Assembly: GCA_036380715.1 (NCBI GenBank)
Contig: DASVEF010000312.1
Location: 89,155 to 153,154, forward strand
Direction of reading: 5' to 3'
DNA length: 64,000 bases
Source of the DNA: UBA5704 sp036380715
GTDB taxonomy: Bacteria; Acidobacteriota; Thermoanaerobaculia; Multivoradales; UBA5704
Of the stretch, positions 43,102 to 53,099 are shown piece after piece; positions within the stretch are counted from its first letter, which is position 1; every line of letters starts with the position of its first letter. Position numbers and translations under genes: made by a program. The notes under the pieces were generated by a model. That model did not search any database, was not told the origin of the DNA, and saw only the letters and a list, made by a program, of their open reading frames with translations.

Positions 43102-44739
43102 CTAACGCAAGAGCTGTTGAGATGGGCAACGAATCCCGAGTTTTTTCATCCGTCGCTTCAGCCCTTCCTCCGAGACCTCGAGCTGCGCCGAAGCTTCGGC
43201 CAGGCGGCCTCCGCTCCGCAGGAGCGCCTGCTCGATCTCGGAGCTCTCCAGGTCGGTGGCCTTGCGGGTTCGGGGGCAGGCGTCGATCAGGAGATAGAGG
43301 GCGGCGCGCGAGATCCCGAGCTGCTCGGCAGTGGCCCCAGGCTCCCAGCGGTTCGCCCGCAGAGTCGCCACGAGCTCGTCGTCAGAGACCTCCTGGGGAC
43401 TGCGCCGGGGAGAGGAAGGGGCGGACGCTCGCGCGGGCGCGATTTCCGGCACGGGCTGAGCTCGCTGCGGCGGCCGGGTCTCGCCGGGGAACGGCGCGAG
43501 GAGCCTCTCGATCTGCGAGCTGATGCGCACCTCGGCGAAGCCGCGGCTCTCCACGGCGATGGAGCGGGCAACATTGCGGAGCTGCCGGAGGTTGCCGGGC
43601 CAGTCGTACAGGGCGAGCCGCGCGACCACGGACGCGTGGAGCCAGGGGCGATCCGAGGCGGCCGCTTCGAGGCGGTGAGCCTCCCCGATGGCTTCGAGCT
43701 CCTGCCGCAGGAAGTGAAACAGCAGGCGCCCGATGTCGTCGCGGCGCTGGCGCAGGGGAGGGATGCGGATCTCGTAGCCGCTCAGACGGTGGAGCAGGGG
43801 CGCGCGAAAGCGGCCGGATGCGATCGCCGCCTCGAGATCGGAGTCGGTCGCCGCGATCGTCCGGACGTCGACCCGCTGGATCTGCTCCGTCCCGACGGGC
43901 TGGATCTCGCCGTTTTCGAGGGCCCGGAGGAGGAGCGGCTGGACCTCCGGTGGGACCTCGCCGATCTCGTCGAGGAAGAGGGTCCCGCCGTCCGCCCGGC
44001 TGAAGAACCCCCGCCGCTTCTGGTCGGCCCCGGTGTACGCCCCCTTGGCGGTCCCGAAGAGCTCCGAGGCGGCAAGGGACGGCGGAATGGCTCCCATATT
44101 GATGACGAGATAGGGGCGGTCCCGCCGCGCGCTCGCCTGATGGATGGCCTGCGCCAGCAGCTCTTTTCCGGTGCCGGTCTCGCCGCGCAGGAGCACGGGC
44201 ACCTCCAGGTCGGCCACCTGGAGAATCTGCCTGCGGAGCTCCAGGAGAGGCTCGCTCTCGCCCACCAGACCGAAGTGAGGCAGGTCAGGCTCGGAGACGG
44301 GCCGGAACCGGTGGAGGAGAAGCACAACGCGGTTCGCCAGGAGGAGAACGATGCCGCGCTGGACCTCGCAATCGGTGAAGACGCGCTCGTCGTGCACCGG
44401 CTCCCCGTCGGCCACCACGGAGATCGGGGACTCCCGGCAATCCAGGCGCACCCCTCCGTCCGGCTCCGCCAGGAGAGCCAGCGGACGGCGGCTCAGATAA
44501 GAATCGGCCAGGGGGTGCCGCCAGGACAGGCCGGGCGCTGCGAAGGCAGGCTCCAGACGCGACAGCCGCTCTTCGCGTCCGGAAGACAGATCGAGAAGCG
44601 CCGCCCGCTCGCCGACCCTCCGGACGTCGGGATGAGCCAGGATCGTCAGCCCGGGCACGGTGGGAGACGCCGGCTCAAGCCGGCCGCTCCCCGTGCGGGT
44701 CTCGGCGTCCCGCCAGGGTTCACTTCTTTCGAGGGGCAC
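43102..44739 (-). CDS. Sigma-54-dependent activator with FHA-like N-domain
   Basis: A 545-residue bacterial enhancer-binding protein. N-terminal FHA-like beta region (residues about 30-150). AAA+ domain with GETGTGKE (Walker A, near 183), GAYTGA (variant of the GAFTGA sigma-54 loop, near 233), LFLDEIGEVPPEVQPLLLRAL and WPGNLRQLRN. C-terminal Fis-like HTH (GRLAEASAQLEVSEEGLKRRM). It probably responds to phosphorylation by the kinase encoded next to it. GTG 44739 follows a minus-strand TAGACT by 6 nt. Confidence 0.85.
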   Translation of the reverse strand: MPLERSEPWRDAETRTGSGRLEPASPTVPGLTILAHPDVRRVGERAALLDLSSGREERLSRLEPAFAAPGLSWRHPLADSYLSRRPLALLAEPDGGVRLDCRESPISVVADGEPVHDERVFTDCEVQRGIVLLLANRVVLLLHRFRPVSEPDLPHFGLVGESEPLLELRRQILQVADLEVPVLLRGETGTGKELLAQAIHQASARRDRPYLVINMGAIPPSLAASELFGTAKGAYTGADQKRRGFFSRADGGTLFLDEIGEVPPEVQPLLLRALENGEIQPVGTEQIQRVDVRTIAATDSDLEAAIASGRFRAPLLHRLSGYEIRIPPLRQRRDDIGRLLFHFLRQELEAIGEAHRLEAAASDRPWLHASVVARLALYDWPGNLRQLRNVARSIAVESRGFAEVRISSQIERLLAPFPGETRPPQRAQPVPEIAPARASAPSSPRRSPQEVSDDELVATLRANRWEPGATAEQLGISRAALYLLIDACPRTRKATDLESSEIEQALLRSGGRLAEASAQLEVSEEGLKRRMKKLGIRCPSQQLLR

Positions 44740-44745
44740 GCGAAG

Positions 44746-44751
44746 AGTCTA
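44746..44751 (-). promoter_or_regulatory. -10 box of the activator-kinase operon, probably leaderless
   Basis: TAGACT on the minus strand, 6 nt before GTG 44739, with CTTCGC between. Confidence 0.45.
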
Positions 44752-44771
44752 ACCGAAGACTCGGAAAGACT

Positions 44772-47291
44772 CTATCGGGGCGGCGGCGGGACCTCCTGGG
44801 GAGCCGGGCTCTCCTGCGGTCCGGGATCGGCCACCAGCGGCTGCTGCGGCGCGTTGGGGTCCTTCTGCCCCGGCATCTTCTCGCCTTCCTTGGGGATGTA
44901 GAACGCCTTCTGCTGGTACCAGGGGAGGCTGGTGATCGTGGACCACTGCGAGCTGGACTCGCGCGCGGGCTCGGTGCCGGCCACGAAGGCCTCCTTGACC
45001 GAGCGGCCGCCCTGCTTGGAGAGCAGTCCGCTGTAGTACTCGATGTCCTTCACGATGATGCCGGACGGCACCTTGAACTTCTCGTCCTTCACGATCCAGC
45101 CCTTGTCGAGGCCGTCCTTGGCGATGGCCCGCCACATCGGCAGGGCGGCGACGGCGCCGCTCATGTTGTAGCCCAGCGGGCGCTTCAGGTCATAGCCGAT
45201 CCAGGTGAGGATCGTGTACTTCGGCGTGAAGCCGACGAACCAGGCGTCCGAGAAGTCGTCCGTCGTGCCGGTCTTGCCCGCGATGTCCACCGGCAGGTCG
45301 TGGAGGTCGTACGCGGTCCCGCGGTCGACCACCCCTTCCATCATGTGGGTCAGCACATAGGCGACCGACGGATTGGTCGAGACATAGGAGGCGGGGAAGC
45401 GCTGCTCCAGGACCTGGCCGTCCGATCCCGTGACCTTCTCGATCACGTAAGGCTCCACGTGCATCCCCTGGTTGGCGATGGTGGCGTAGGCGGACGCCAG
45501 CTCCATGGGGATCAGGTCGGCCGCGCCCAGGGAGATGCTGGGGTAGTTGTGGAGCTTGGAGCGGATGCCGCAGCGGTAGGAGAAGTCGATCACCCGCTTG
45601 CCGCCGACCAGGTCCCACAGCTTGACCGCGGGCACGTTGATCGACTGCTCGAGCGCCCGCCGCAGGGTCACGATGCCGTAATGCTTGTGGTAGTAGTTCT
45701 GCGGCCGGTAGCTCAGCCGGCCGTCGGCGCCGGTGAACGAGGTGGGCGCGTCGAGCAGCGTGTCCGAGGGGGTCCAGCCCTGCTCCAGGGCGGCGCCGTA
45801 GACGAACGGCTTGAACGCGGAGCCGACCTGGCGCTTGGCCTGGGTGATGCGGTTGAACTTGTTGCGGTTGAAGTTCCAGCCGCCCACCATGCCGCGCACC
45901 GCGCCCGTGGAGTGCTCCAGGACCACCGCGGCGGCTTCCATCCGCGGCTCCTGCTCCAGCATCAGCCGCGGCTCGGCCGGCGGCGCGGCAGCCTCGGCCT
46001 CCTTCCCCTTGGCATCCTTCTTATCCTTTTTCTCCTCCGGGACCTCCAGGCGGAACCAGGCCACCATGCCCCGCTTGAGGACGTCGTCCGGCTGCTTGCG
46101 GCGGGTCCAGGCGATCCCCTTGGCGTCCAGCGGGAAGTCGTGGTCGCCGATCTTGACCCGGGCGGTGTCCGGGCCGGACTCCAGCACGACGCCCTGGTAC
46201 CACCGGCCGGGCACCGGCTTGCCGGGGCCCCAGGTGGGCAGCCGCTGCGTCTCCAGGTCGGCCCCGTCCAGCGTGGCGATCGGCCCGCGCCAGCCGCGGC
46301 GGTGGTCGATCTTGATCAGCCAGTCGCGCACCGCTTTCTCGGTTGCCCGCTGGATCTGCGGATCGAGCGTGGTCCGCACCTGCAAGCCCCCTTCGTAGAG
46401 CGCCGTCGCGCCGTACTTGCCCTCCAGATACTTGCGGATGTCCTCAGCGAAGTACTGCCCGAGCGCCTCCGTCGGCTGCTGGGTGGTCACGAGGAGGGGT
46501 TGGGCCAGCGCCTTCTCGTACTGCTGCCGGGTGATGTACCGCTCGTCCAGCATGCGCCGCAGCACCCGGTTGCGCTGACGCAGCACGATGTCGTGCTGCC
46601 TGTAGGGGCTGTAGCGGCTGGGCAGCGGCAGGATGCCCGCCAGCGTGGCGGCCTCGGGCAGCGTCAGCTCCTTGGCCGGCTTGTCGAAGTAGTAGCGGGA
46701 CGCGGCTTCGACCCCGTAGTTGCCGTGGCCCAGGTTGACCACGTTCAGGTAGAGGGCGAGGATCTGCTGCTTGCTGTAGTTCTTCTCCAGCTCGACCGCC
46801 AGGAAGGCCTCCTCGACCTTGCGCCGCCAGGTCTTCTCACGGGAGAGGAAGAGGGTGCGGGCGAGCTGCATGCTGATCGTCGACGCCCCCTCCACGACCT
46901 TCCCCGCGCGCAGGTCAGCCAGCGCGGCGCGGGCGATGCCCATGGCGTCGATGCCGCCGTGCCGGAAGAAGTTGCTGTCCTCCGAGGCGAGCACGGCCTG
47001 CTGCATGATCGGCGGGATCTCCGACTCCTTGAGCATCACCCGGCGCTCGCGCGCGAACGTGGCGAACACGGTGCCGTTGCTGGCGAAGAGCTGCGTCACC
47101 AGGCTCGGCGTATAGCCGGCGAGCGCGTCCACCCTCGGCATGTGGATCGCGGCGGCCACGGCCACCCCGGCGACCGCTCCGGCGATCAGGGCCACGAGCA
47201 GGGGGAGCGTCCAGCGCAGGAGCCGGCGCGCGGGTCTCTGGGCGGTGCGGGGAGCGGGAGATTTGGCGTTGGGCATCGGGTCGTATCGCAC
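44772..47291 (-). CDS. Bifunctional penicillin-binding protein 1A
   Basis: An 839-residue class A PBP. TM helix near residues 28-50; GT51 glycosyltransferase with EDSNFFRHGG and GASTISMQLARTLFL; OB-like insert in the middle; transpeptidase with SAFK (SxxK), SIN and KTGTT. It polymerises and cross-links peptidoglycan. The C-terminus is Pro-rich. GTG 47291 is preferred over ATG 47276 because TATAAT (47303-47298) lies exactly 6 nt before it, as in other leaderless genes here. Divergent from the small TM protein. Confidence 0.92.
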   Translation of the reverse strand: MRYDPMPNAKSPAPRTAQRPARRLLRWTLPLLVALIAGAVAGVAVAAAIHMPRVDALAGYTPSLVTQLFASNGTVFATFARERRVMLKESEIPPIMQQAVLASEDSNFFRHGGIDAMGIARAALADLRAGKVVEGASTISMQLARTLFLSREKTWRRKVEEAFLAVELEKNYSKQQILALYLNVVNLGHGNYGVEAASRYYFDKPAKELTLPEAATLAGILPLPSRYSPYRQHDIVLRQRNRVLRRMLDERYITRQQYEKALAQPLLVTTQQPTEALGQYFAEDIRKYLEGKYGATALYEGGLQVRTTLDPQIQRATEKAVRDWLIKIDHRRGWRGPIATLDGADLETQRLPTWGPGKPVPGRWYQGVVLESGPDTARVKIGDHDFPLDAKGIAWTRRKQPDDVLKRGMVAWFRLEVPEEKKDKKDAKGKEAEAAAPPAEPRLMLEQEPRMEAAAVVLEHSTGAVRGMVGGWNFNRNKFNRITQAKRQVGSAFKPFVYGAALEQGWTPSDTLLDAPTSFTGADGRLSYRPQNYYHKHYGIVTLRRALEQSINVPAVKLWDLVGGKRVIDFSYRCGIRSKLHNYPSISLGAADLIPMELASAYATIANQGMHVEPYVIEKVTGSDGQVLEQRFPASYVSTNPSVAYVLTHMMEGVVDRGTAYDLHDLPVDIAGKTGTTDDFSDAWFVGFTPKYTILTWIGYDLKRPLGYNMSGAVAALPMWRAIAKDGLDKGWIVKDEKFKVPSGIIVKDIEYYSGLLSKQGGRSVKEAFVAGTEPARESSSQWSTITSLPWYQQKAFYIPKEGEKMPGQKDPNAPQQPLVADPGPQESPAPQEVPPPPR

Positions 47292-47297
47292 GCCCTC

Positions 47298-47303
47298 ATT
47301 ATA
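47298..47303 (-). promoter_or_regulatory. -10 box of PBP1A gene, probably leaderless
   Basis: Consensus TATAAT on the minus strand, 6 nt before GTG 47291. The plus-strand TATGAT at 47314-47319 may serve the divergent gene. Confidence 0.5.
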
Positions 47304-47334
47304 GGCGCTCCTCTATGATAGAAAGGAGTTGGCT

Positions 47335-47793
47335 ATGGCGGAACCCAATTTCCCCCCACCGTCTCCTTTCAACCCCGAGGGAGCCGCCCCCATCCGGCCC
47401 GCTTCCGCCGGAGGAGGCTGCGGCAAGCCATGGGTCATCGGCTGCCTCGCCCTCCTGGTCCTCGCGGGGATCGGCCTGATCGTCGGCGTCTGGTACGCCG
47501 GCAAGAACTACGACAAATTGATGCTCTGGTCCTTCGACCAGATCCGCGGCGGGGTCATGACCCGCCTGCCCGACGACCTGCCCGCCGTAGACCGCGACCG
47601 CCTGGAGACGGCCTTCACCGACGCCCGGAGCACCCTCGAAAAGCTGAAACAGGGCCCCGACGACGCCCAGCGCATCCAGCCCCACATGATGGAGCTGACC
47701 CGCAAGGCCCAGGGGGAAGGGAAGCTGACGGTCGAGGAGGTGCGGGAGATCACGGGGATTCTAGAGAAGATCGCGGGGGCCCCCTCCCCCTGA
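47335..47793 (+). CDS. Single-span membrane protein of unknown function
   Basis: A 152-residue protein: Pro-rich N-terminus, one TM helix near residues 34-54 (WVIGCLALLVLAGIGLIVGVWY), then an acidic helical soluble part (RDRLETAFTDARSTLEKLKQ, LTVEEVREITGILEKI). ATG 47335 follows AAAGGAG. No domain recognised. The last residues adjoin a family A repeat. Confidence 0.6.
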   Translation: MAEPNFPPPSPFNPEGAAPIRPASAGGGCGKPWVIGCLALLVLAGIGLIVGVWYAGKNYDKLMLWSFDQIRGGVMTRLPDDLPAVDRDRLETAFTDARSTLEKLKQGPDDAQRIQPHMMELTRKAQGEGKLTVEEVREITGILEKIAGAPSP

Positions 47794-47881
47794 CCCCCTC
47801 CCCCTGACCCCCTCCCTCCGGGCCCTCACCCCCCGGCCCCCTCTCCCGGTGACGGGAGAGGGGGTTAGGGGGTGAGGGCTC
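47794..47881. repeat. Family A repeat with partial extra units
   Basis: Short TGACCCCCTCCCCC repeats, then CTCACCCCCCGGCCCCCTC...GGGAGAGGGGGTTAGGGGGTGAGG, directly before the uvrB promoter. Confidence 0.8.
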
Positions 47882-47887
47882 ACGGTT

Positions 47888-47893
47888 TACAAT
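47888..47893 (+). promoter_or_regulatory. -10 box of uvrB, probably leaderless
   Basis: TACAAT ends 6 nt before ATG 47900. Its -35 region would fall inside the family A repeat. Confidence 0.45.
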
Positions 47894-47899
47894 CACGCC

Positions 47900-49891
<1,992 letters not shown>

Positions 49892-49892
49892 C

Positions 49893-49945
49893 CTCACCCG
49901 TCCTCACCCCCTGGCCCTCTCCCATTGCACTCCCCCCAACCGGGA
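49893..49945. repeat. Family A repeat, degenerate copy
   Basis: CTCACCCCCTGGCCCTCTCCC...CCGGGAGGGGGAA after uvrB. The rest of the gap to 50101 holds an AT-rich patch (50029-50053, TATGCTATATTTAA) likely to be the promoter of the next gene, and a CCGAC-AATTC-GTCGG hairpin (50076-50090). Confidence 0.55.
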
Positions 49946-50101
49946 GGGGGAACGCATTTGAGAAGGGGGTCCGGGCATTCCCCGCCCGGGCCACTCCCTT
50001 CCCAGAGCCTGCCTGCGCCTCCCGCCATTGAATGTATGCTATATTTAAAAGACCAGAAACATGTCTCCGACAATTCGTCGGTGTAGTAAGGAGGTTCAGA
50101 C

Positions 50102-51949
50102 ATGAGTCGTACTCGTCTGCTTGGAATCACGGCTGCCGGACTGATGTGGGCGCTCGCTGCCTCACCTGCCGCAGCCCTCTGCTCTACCACGGCGCAGTCG
50201 CTGCAGTGTACGGAAGGCACGATCCCGCTGACCAACGTCAACAGCACCTGCAACCTGTACAGGGACCTGAAAGTGAAGGTCGTCTTTACGCAGGGCTCCG
50301 AGACGCGTAGCACCTACGCCTTCTGGGACGGCGGCAACGCCCTGAAGTACCGGATGATGTTCCCGAGCTCGGGGTCCTGGACGTTGAACACCTTCTGTGA
50401 GGGGGGCTGCGGCTGCGCCTCGGGCCATACCCTGACCAACCAGCCACTGAGCGTTGGCACCCCGCCCATGATCGTTTCGTCCATCATCTATCCGCACATC
50501 AACGACGGCCTCGACAACCCCAACCGTTTGCTGTCCGGGTCCTTCGGCGACAACACGCTCTTCTGGCTGGGCGACACCGCCTGGGCGGGTCCCCTGAAGT
50601 CGACCCGTGCCGCCTGGACCAACTACCTGAACAACCGCTTGAGCCGGGGCTTTTCGGTGATTCAGGTGGCGCTGCCCGTGGACTGGATGGACACGGCCGG
50701 CTCCCAGCCGCGGGACGCTCTTGACCCGGGCGTCGCCGGGGATGTCCGGCGAGTCCCCTTCGAGACCTTCCCGGCGGGTTGTTCCAGCACCAGTCCTCTC
50801 CCGAACCTCTGCTCCCGCTGGGTCCCGGCATTCTGGCAGGAATGGGAACGGCGCATCCAGGAGGCCAACGACGCGGGGTTCGTGGTCGTGGTCGTCGGTC
50901 TGATGGAAGGGGTGATCGAGAGGAAAGGCGGGACCTGGTGTGCCCCGACCCTGGTCGATTCCGAGATCTACGCCCGCAACATCGCCGCCCGTCTCGCCGG
51001 CAGTCCCGTGATCCTCTCGCCGGGCTTCGACCGGTACTCGGGGAGCAACCAGTGCGGGGAGCGCACGGAGACGGTCGGCCAGCGGATCCGCGCCATTGGA
51101 GACGTCATCGACCGCGCGGTTCCGCACGTCCTGGTGGCCAACCACTGGGCAGGCCGGACCCCGGGCAGCGAGATCCTCGGGCTCCAGGACGAGCCCTGGC
51201 TCGACTTCCAGCTCTTCCAGAGCGGCCAGGCCGGTTATGAGGCCACGGTTAGCGCCCAGTTGGAGACCCTCCTGCGCCGCGCGCGGGAGCTGCCTCTGTG
51301 CGTCTGGAACCGGCAGTGCCCCGGGCAGCCGACGCCCACGGCCACGACCATCATGCCGGGGGTCAACGGTGAGGCGATCTACGACGGCGGGACCCACGCG
51401 CAGCTCGGCTCCGCCAACTACAACGCATACAGCGTCCGGCGGACGGCCTATTTCTCTCTCCTTTCCGGGGCCGCGGGCTACACGTACGGCTCCGTGGGCC
51501 TCTTCGCATGGACCGACCCGGCGACCGGCATGGGCAGGGTGTCCAACACTCACATGCAGCACCTCGAGAATCTCTTCACCACCGGGAACGTCTACTGGTC
51601 CTCGTTGCAGCCTCATCCGGAGGTGATCGCGAACCAGACAAGCGGCTCCGAGACGGTGCGGATGGTGCTCGCCCACACGGCGGACAAGTCAAACCTGGTC
51701 GCCTACCTGCCCAACAACGCCGAGATTCAGATCAACTACGCGACCCTGGGAACGCTGTCCAAGAACGGGCGCTGGTACAACCCGCGCAACGGCACCTGGG
51801 CCGACTCCCGGTACGGGCAGGGGACGCTGGTTTCGGGGTCGACCTACAAGTTCTGCCGCCCCTGCGGCACCCCCTCCTGCCCGCTGAACGGGGCTCCCGC
51901 TCGGCCCGCCTGCCCGGCGGATCCCGATTGGGTGCTGGTGATCCCATAA
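50102..51949 (+). CDS. Secreted glycoside hydrolase (DUF5060 + DUF4038)
   Basis: A 615-residue protein with signal peptide (LLGITAAGLMWALAASPAAA). Residues about 27-120 are a DUF5060-like beta-sandwich (YRDLKVKVVFTQGSETRSTYAFWDGG), then a DUF4038 TIM-barrel (LFWLGDTAWAGPL, NRLSRGFSVIQV, GLMEGV, SGFDRYSG-like, LVANHWAGRTPG). The C-terminal part is the usual collagen-binding-like beta domain (YLPNNAEIQINYATLG, WYNPRNGTW). The family includes GH140-type enzymes on plant polysaccharides. Several Cys pairs fit extracytoplasmic folding. Exact glycan unknown. Confidence 0.75.
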   Translation: MSRTRLLGITAAGLMWALAASPAAALCSTTAQSLQCTEGTIPLTNVNSTCNLYRDLKVKVVFTQGSETRSTYAFWDGGNALKYRMMFPSSGSWTLNTFCEGGCGCASGHTLTNQPLSVGTPPMIVSSIIYPHINDGLDNPNRLLSGSFGDNTLFWLGDTAWAGPLKSTRAAWTNYLNNRLSRGFSVIQVALPVDWMDTAGSQPRDALDPGVAGDVRRVPFETFPAGCSSTSPLPNLCSRWVPAFWQEWERRIQEANDAGFVVVVVGLMEGVIERKGGTWCAPTLVDSEIYARNIAARLAGSPVILSPGFDRYSGSNQCGERTETVGQRIRAIGDVIDRAVPHVLVANHWAGRTPGSEILGLQDEPWLDFQLFQSGQAGYEATVSAQLETLLRRARELPLCVWNRQCPGQPTPTATTIMPGVNGEAIYDGGTHAQLGSANYNAYSVRRTAYFSLLSGAAGYTYGSVGLFAWTDPATGMGRVSNTHMQHLENLFTTGNVYWSSLQPHPEVIANQTSGSETVRMVLAHTADKSNLVAYLPNNAEIQINYATLGTLSKNGRWYNPRNGTWADSRYGQGTLVSGSTYKFCRPCGTPSCPLNGAPARPACPADPDWVLVIP

Positions 51950-52065
51950 GCGGAGAGGAGTGAGCCCCGCCGGATACGCGGCGGTCCGATCCTGTGACGA
52001 TAGCTGGGCATTCCCGCCCAGGCTATTCTGTTCTGGCAGAGGGCTCGATTGCGCCCCGATCCGCC

Positions 52066-52127
52066 ATGGGAAACCACGAACACCTCGCCGAACGCATCCG
52101 CCAGCTCCCTGACCGCCCGGGCATCTA
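52066..52127 (+). pseudogene. Duplicated 5' fragment of uvrC
   Basis: ATG 52066 followed by NHEHLAERIRQLPDRPGIY, then unrelated sequence. 52072-52127 matches 53112-53167 (inside uvrC) in 55 of 56 bp; GGCTATTCTGTTCT at 52021 also resembles the DNA before uvrC. The fragment marks the left border of the toxin-antitoxin insertion. Confidence 0.85.
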
Positions 52128-52155
52128 TGTGGATTGCATCCTTATCCTCTCGCGA

Positions 52156-52775
52156 TCAGGGAATCGGTTCTGTCTTCCCGGTCAGCGGGTTGTCCCAGGA
52201 GATGCTGCTCCACTTCTGTAGCTTCTTGGGGAAGACCACGAGGATCTCATGATATGGAGCCCTCGCGGCCAGAGTGCGGAAACCCTCCAGGCCGGAAACC
52301 CCGTGCAGGGCGGCTCCGAGATCCTGAGTGGGGGCCAGCCCGGTCGGTGCCTTACCGTCGTGCCTGGGCCGCGCCACCGGTAGCCGAGCCAGTCGCCGGT
52401 GAGCTCCTGAGCTGTGATCTCCAAGGCGTTCTGGACAGAGATGTCGGTCAAGTCAGCGACAGCTTGAAGCGTGACACTCACGTTGAGAACTGTCCAAGTG
52501 CTATGGGGGCTGGGGACCAATCCCCCCGGCGGAGTCATGGGCGAGCCCAGCAGCGCCTGCACTTCCAATAGCGCAACCAGGTGGTTCTCCGCTAGATAGA
52601 GGATCTCGAACCCCGGAGAGCCCGGGCTTGCACCGTTGAAGCGGCTTGCGACCGTCTTCGTATGGCTTGTGGAGAGCGCAGTGGAGAGAAAATGAGTCTG
52701 CAGGGCCCGGTACCAGGTCCTGCTCTCCGGAGCCGTCTTGATGCCTTTAACAGAGGTTTGGAAGGACGGCCTCAC
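52156..52775 (-). pseudogene. RES-domain toxin, frameshifted
   Basis: GTG 52775 opens YRALQTHFLSTAL, ASRFNGASPG, EILYLAENHLVALLEV and LTGDWLGYRWRGPGT, the RES NAD+-degrading toxin fold with its conserved Arg and Glu. Near 52365 the frame breaks. The other frame continues DGKAPTGLAPTQDLGAALHG, AARAPYHEILVVFPKKL to a TGA at 52156, the normal C-terminal half. One missing base explains it. GTG overlaps the antitoxin stop (GTGA). Probably inactive, unless the break is a sequencing error. Confidence 0.7.
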
Positions 52776-52984
52776 GTCACCATGCCGTGCTTGACGGCTT
52801 GGACGAGGTCGTGGAGGATAGCGCGGCCCTTCTCCGACTCCAGGAGAGTCCGGGGCGGTTCACCACCAAACCGGTCGTTCGGCGTGTCAAGCCAGAGGTC
52901 CGGATCCTGGACGATGTCCGCGATCTCAATCAGCAGAGCATCCCGCTCTTCGGTCGACATGTGAGCTCGAGCCCGGTTCGCCAT
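52772..52984 (-). CDS. Short MbcA/ParS-type antitoxin
   Basis: A 70-residue protein: MSTEERDALLIEIADIV helix, then NDRFGGEPPRTLLESEKGRAILHDLV, the DUF2384 toxin-binding block of Xre/MbcA/ParS antitoxins. The usual N-terminal Xre DNA-binding domain is absent (typical length about 130-150), so it may be a trimmed form. ATG 52984 or ATG 52960 are both possible. It precedes and is coupled to the RES toxin. Confidence 0.65.
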   Translation of the reverse strand: MANRARAHMSTEERDALLIEIADIVQDPDLWLDTPNDRFGGEPPRTLLESEKGRAILHDLVQAVKHGMVT

Positions 52985-53099
52985 CCGGCATAGTCTACCA
53001 AAGAACGGGGATGGCAATGGCCCGGGAACGCCCTGGCGGGCTATGCTGTTCTCTCGGTTGGAGTTGATAGGCAAACGGATAACCGCAGCCGGCATCTTC

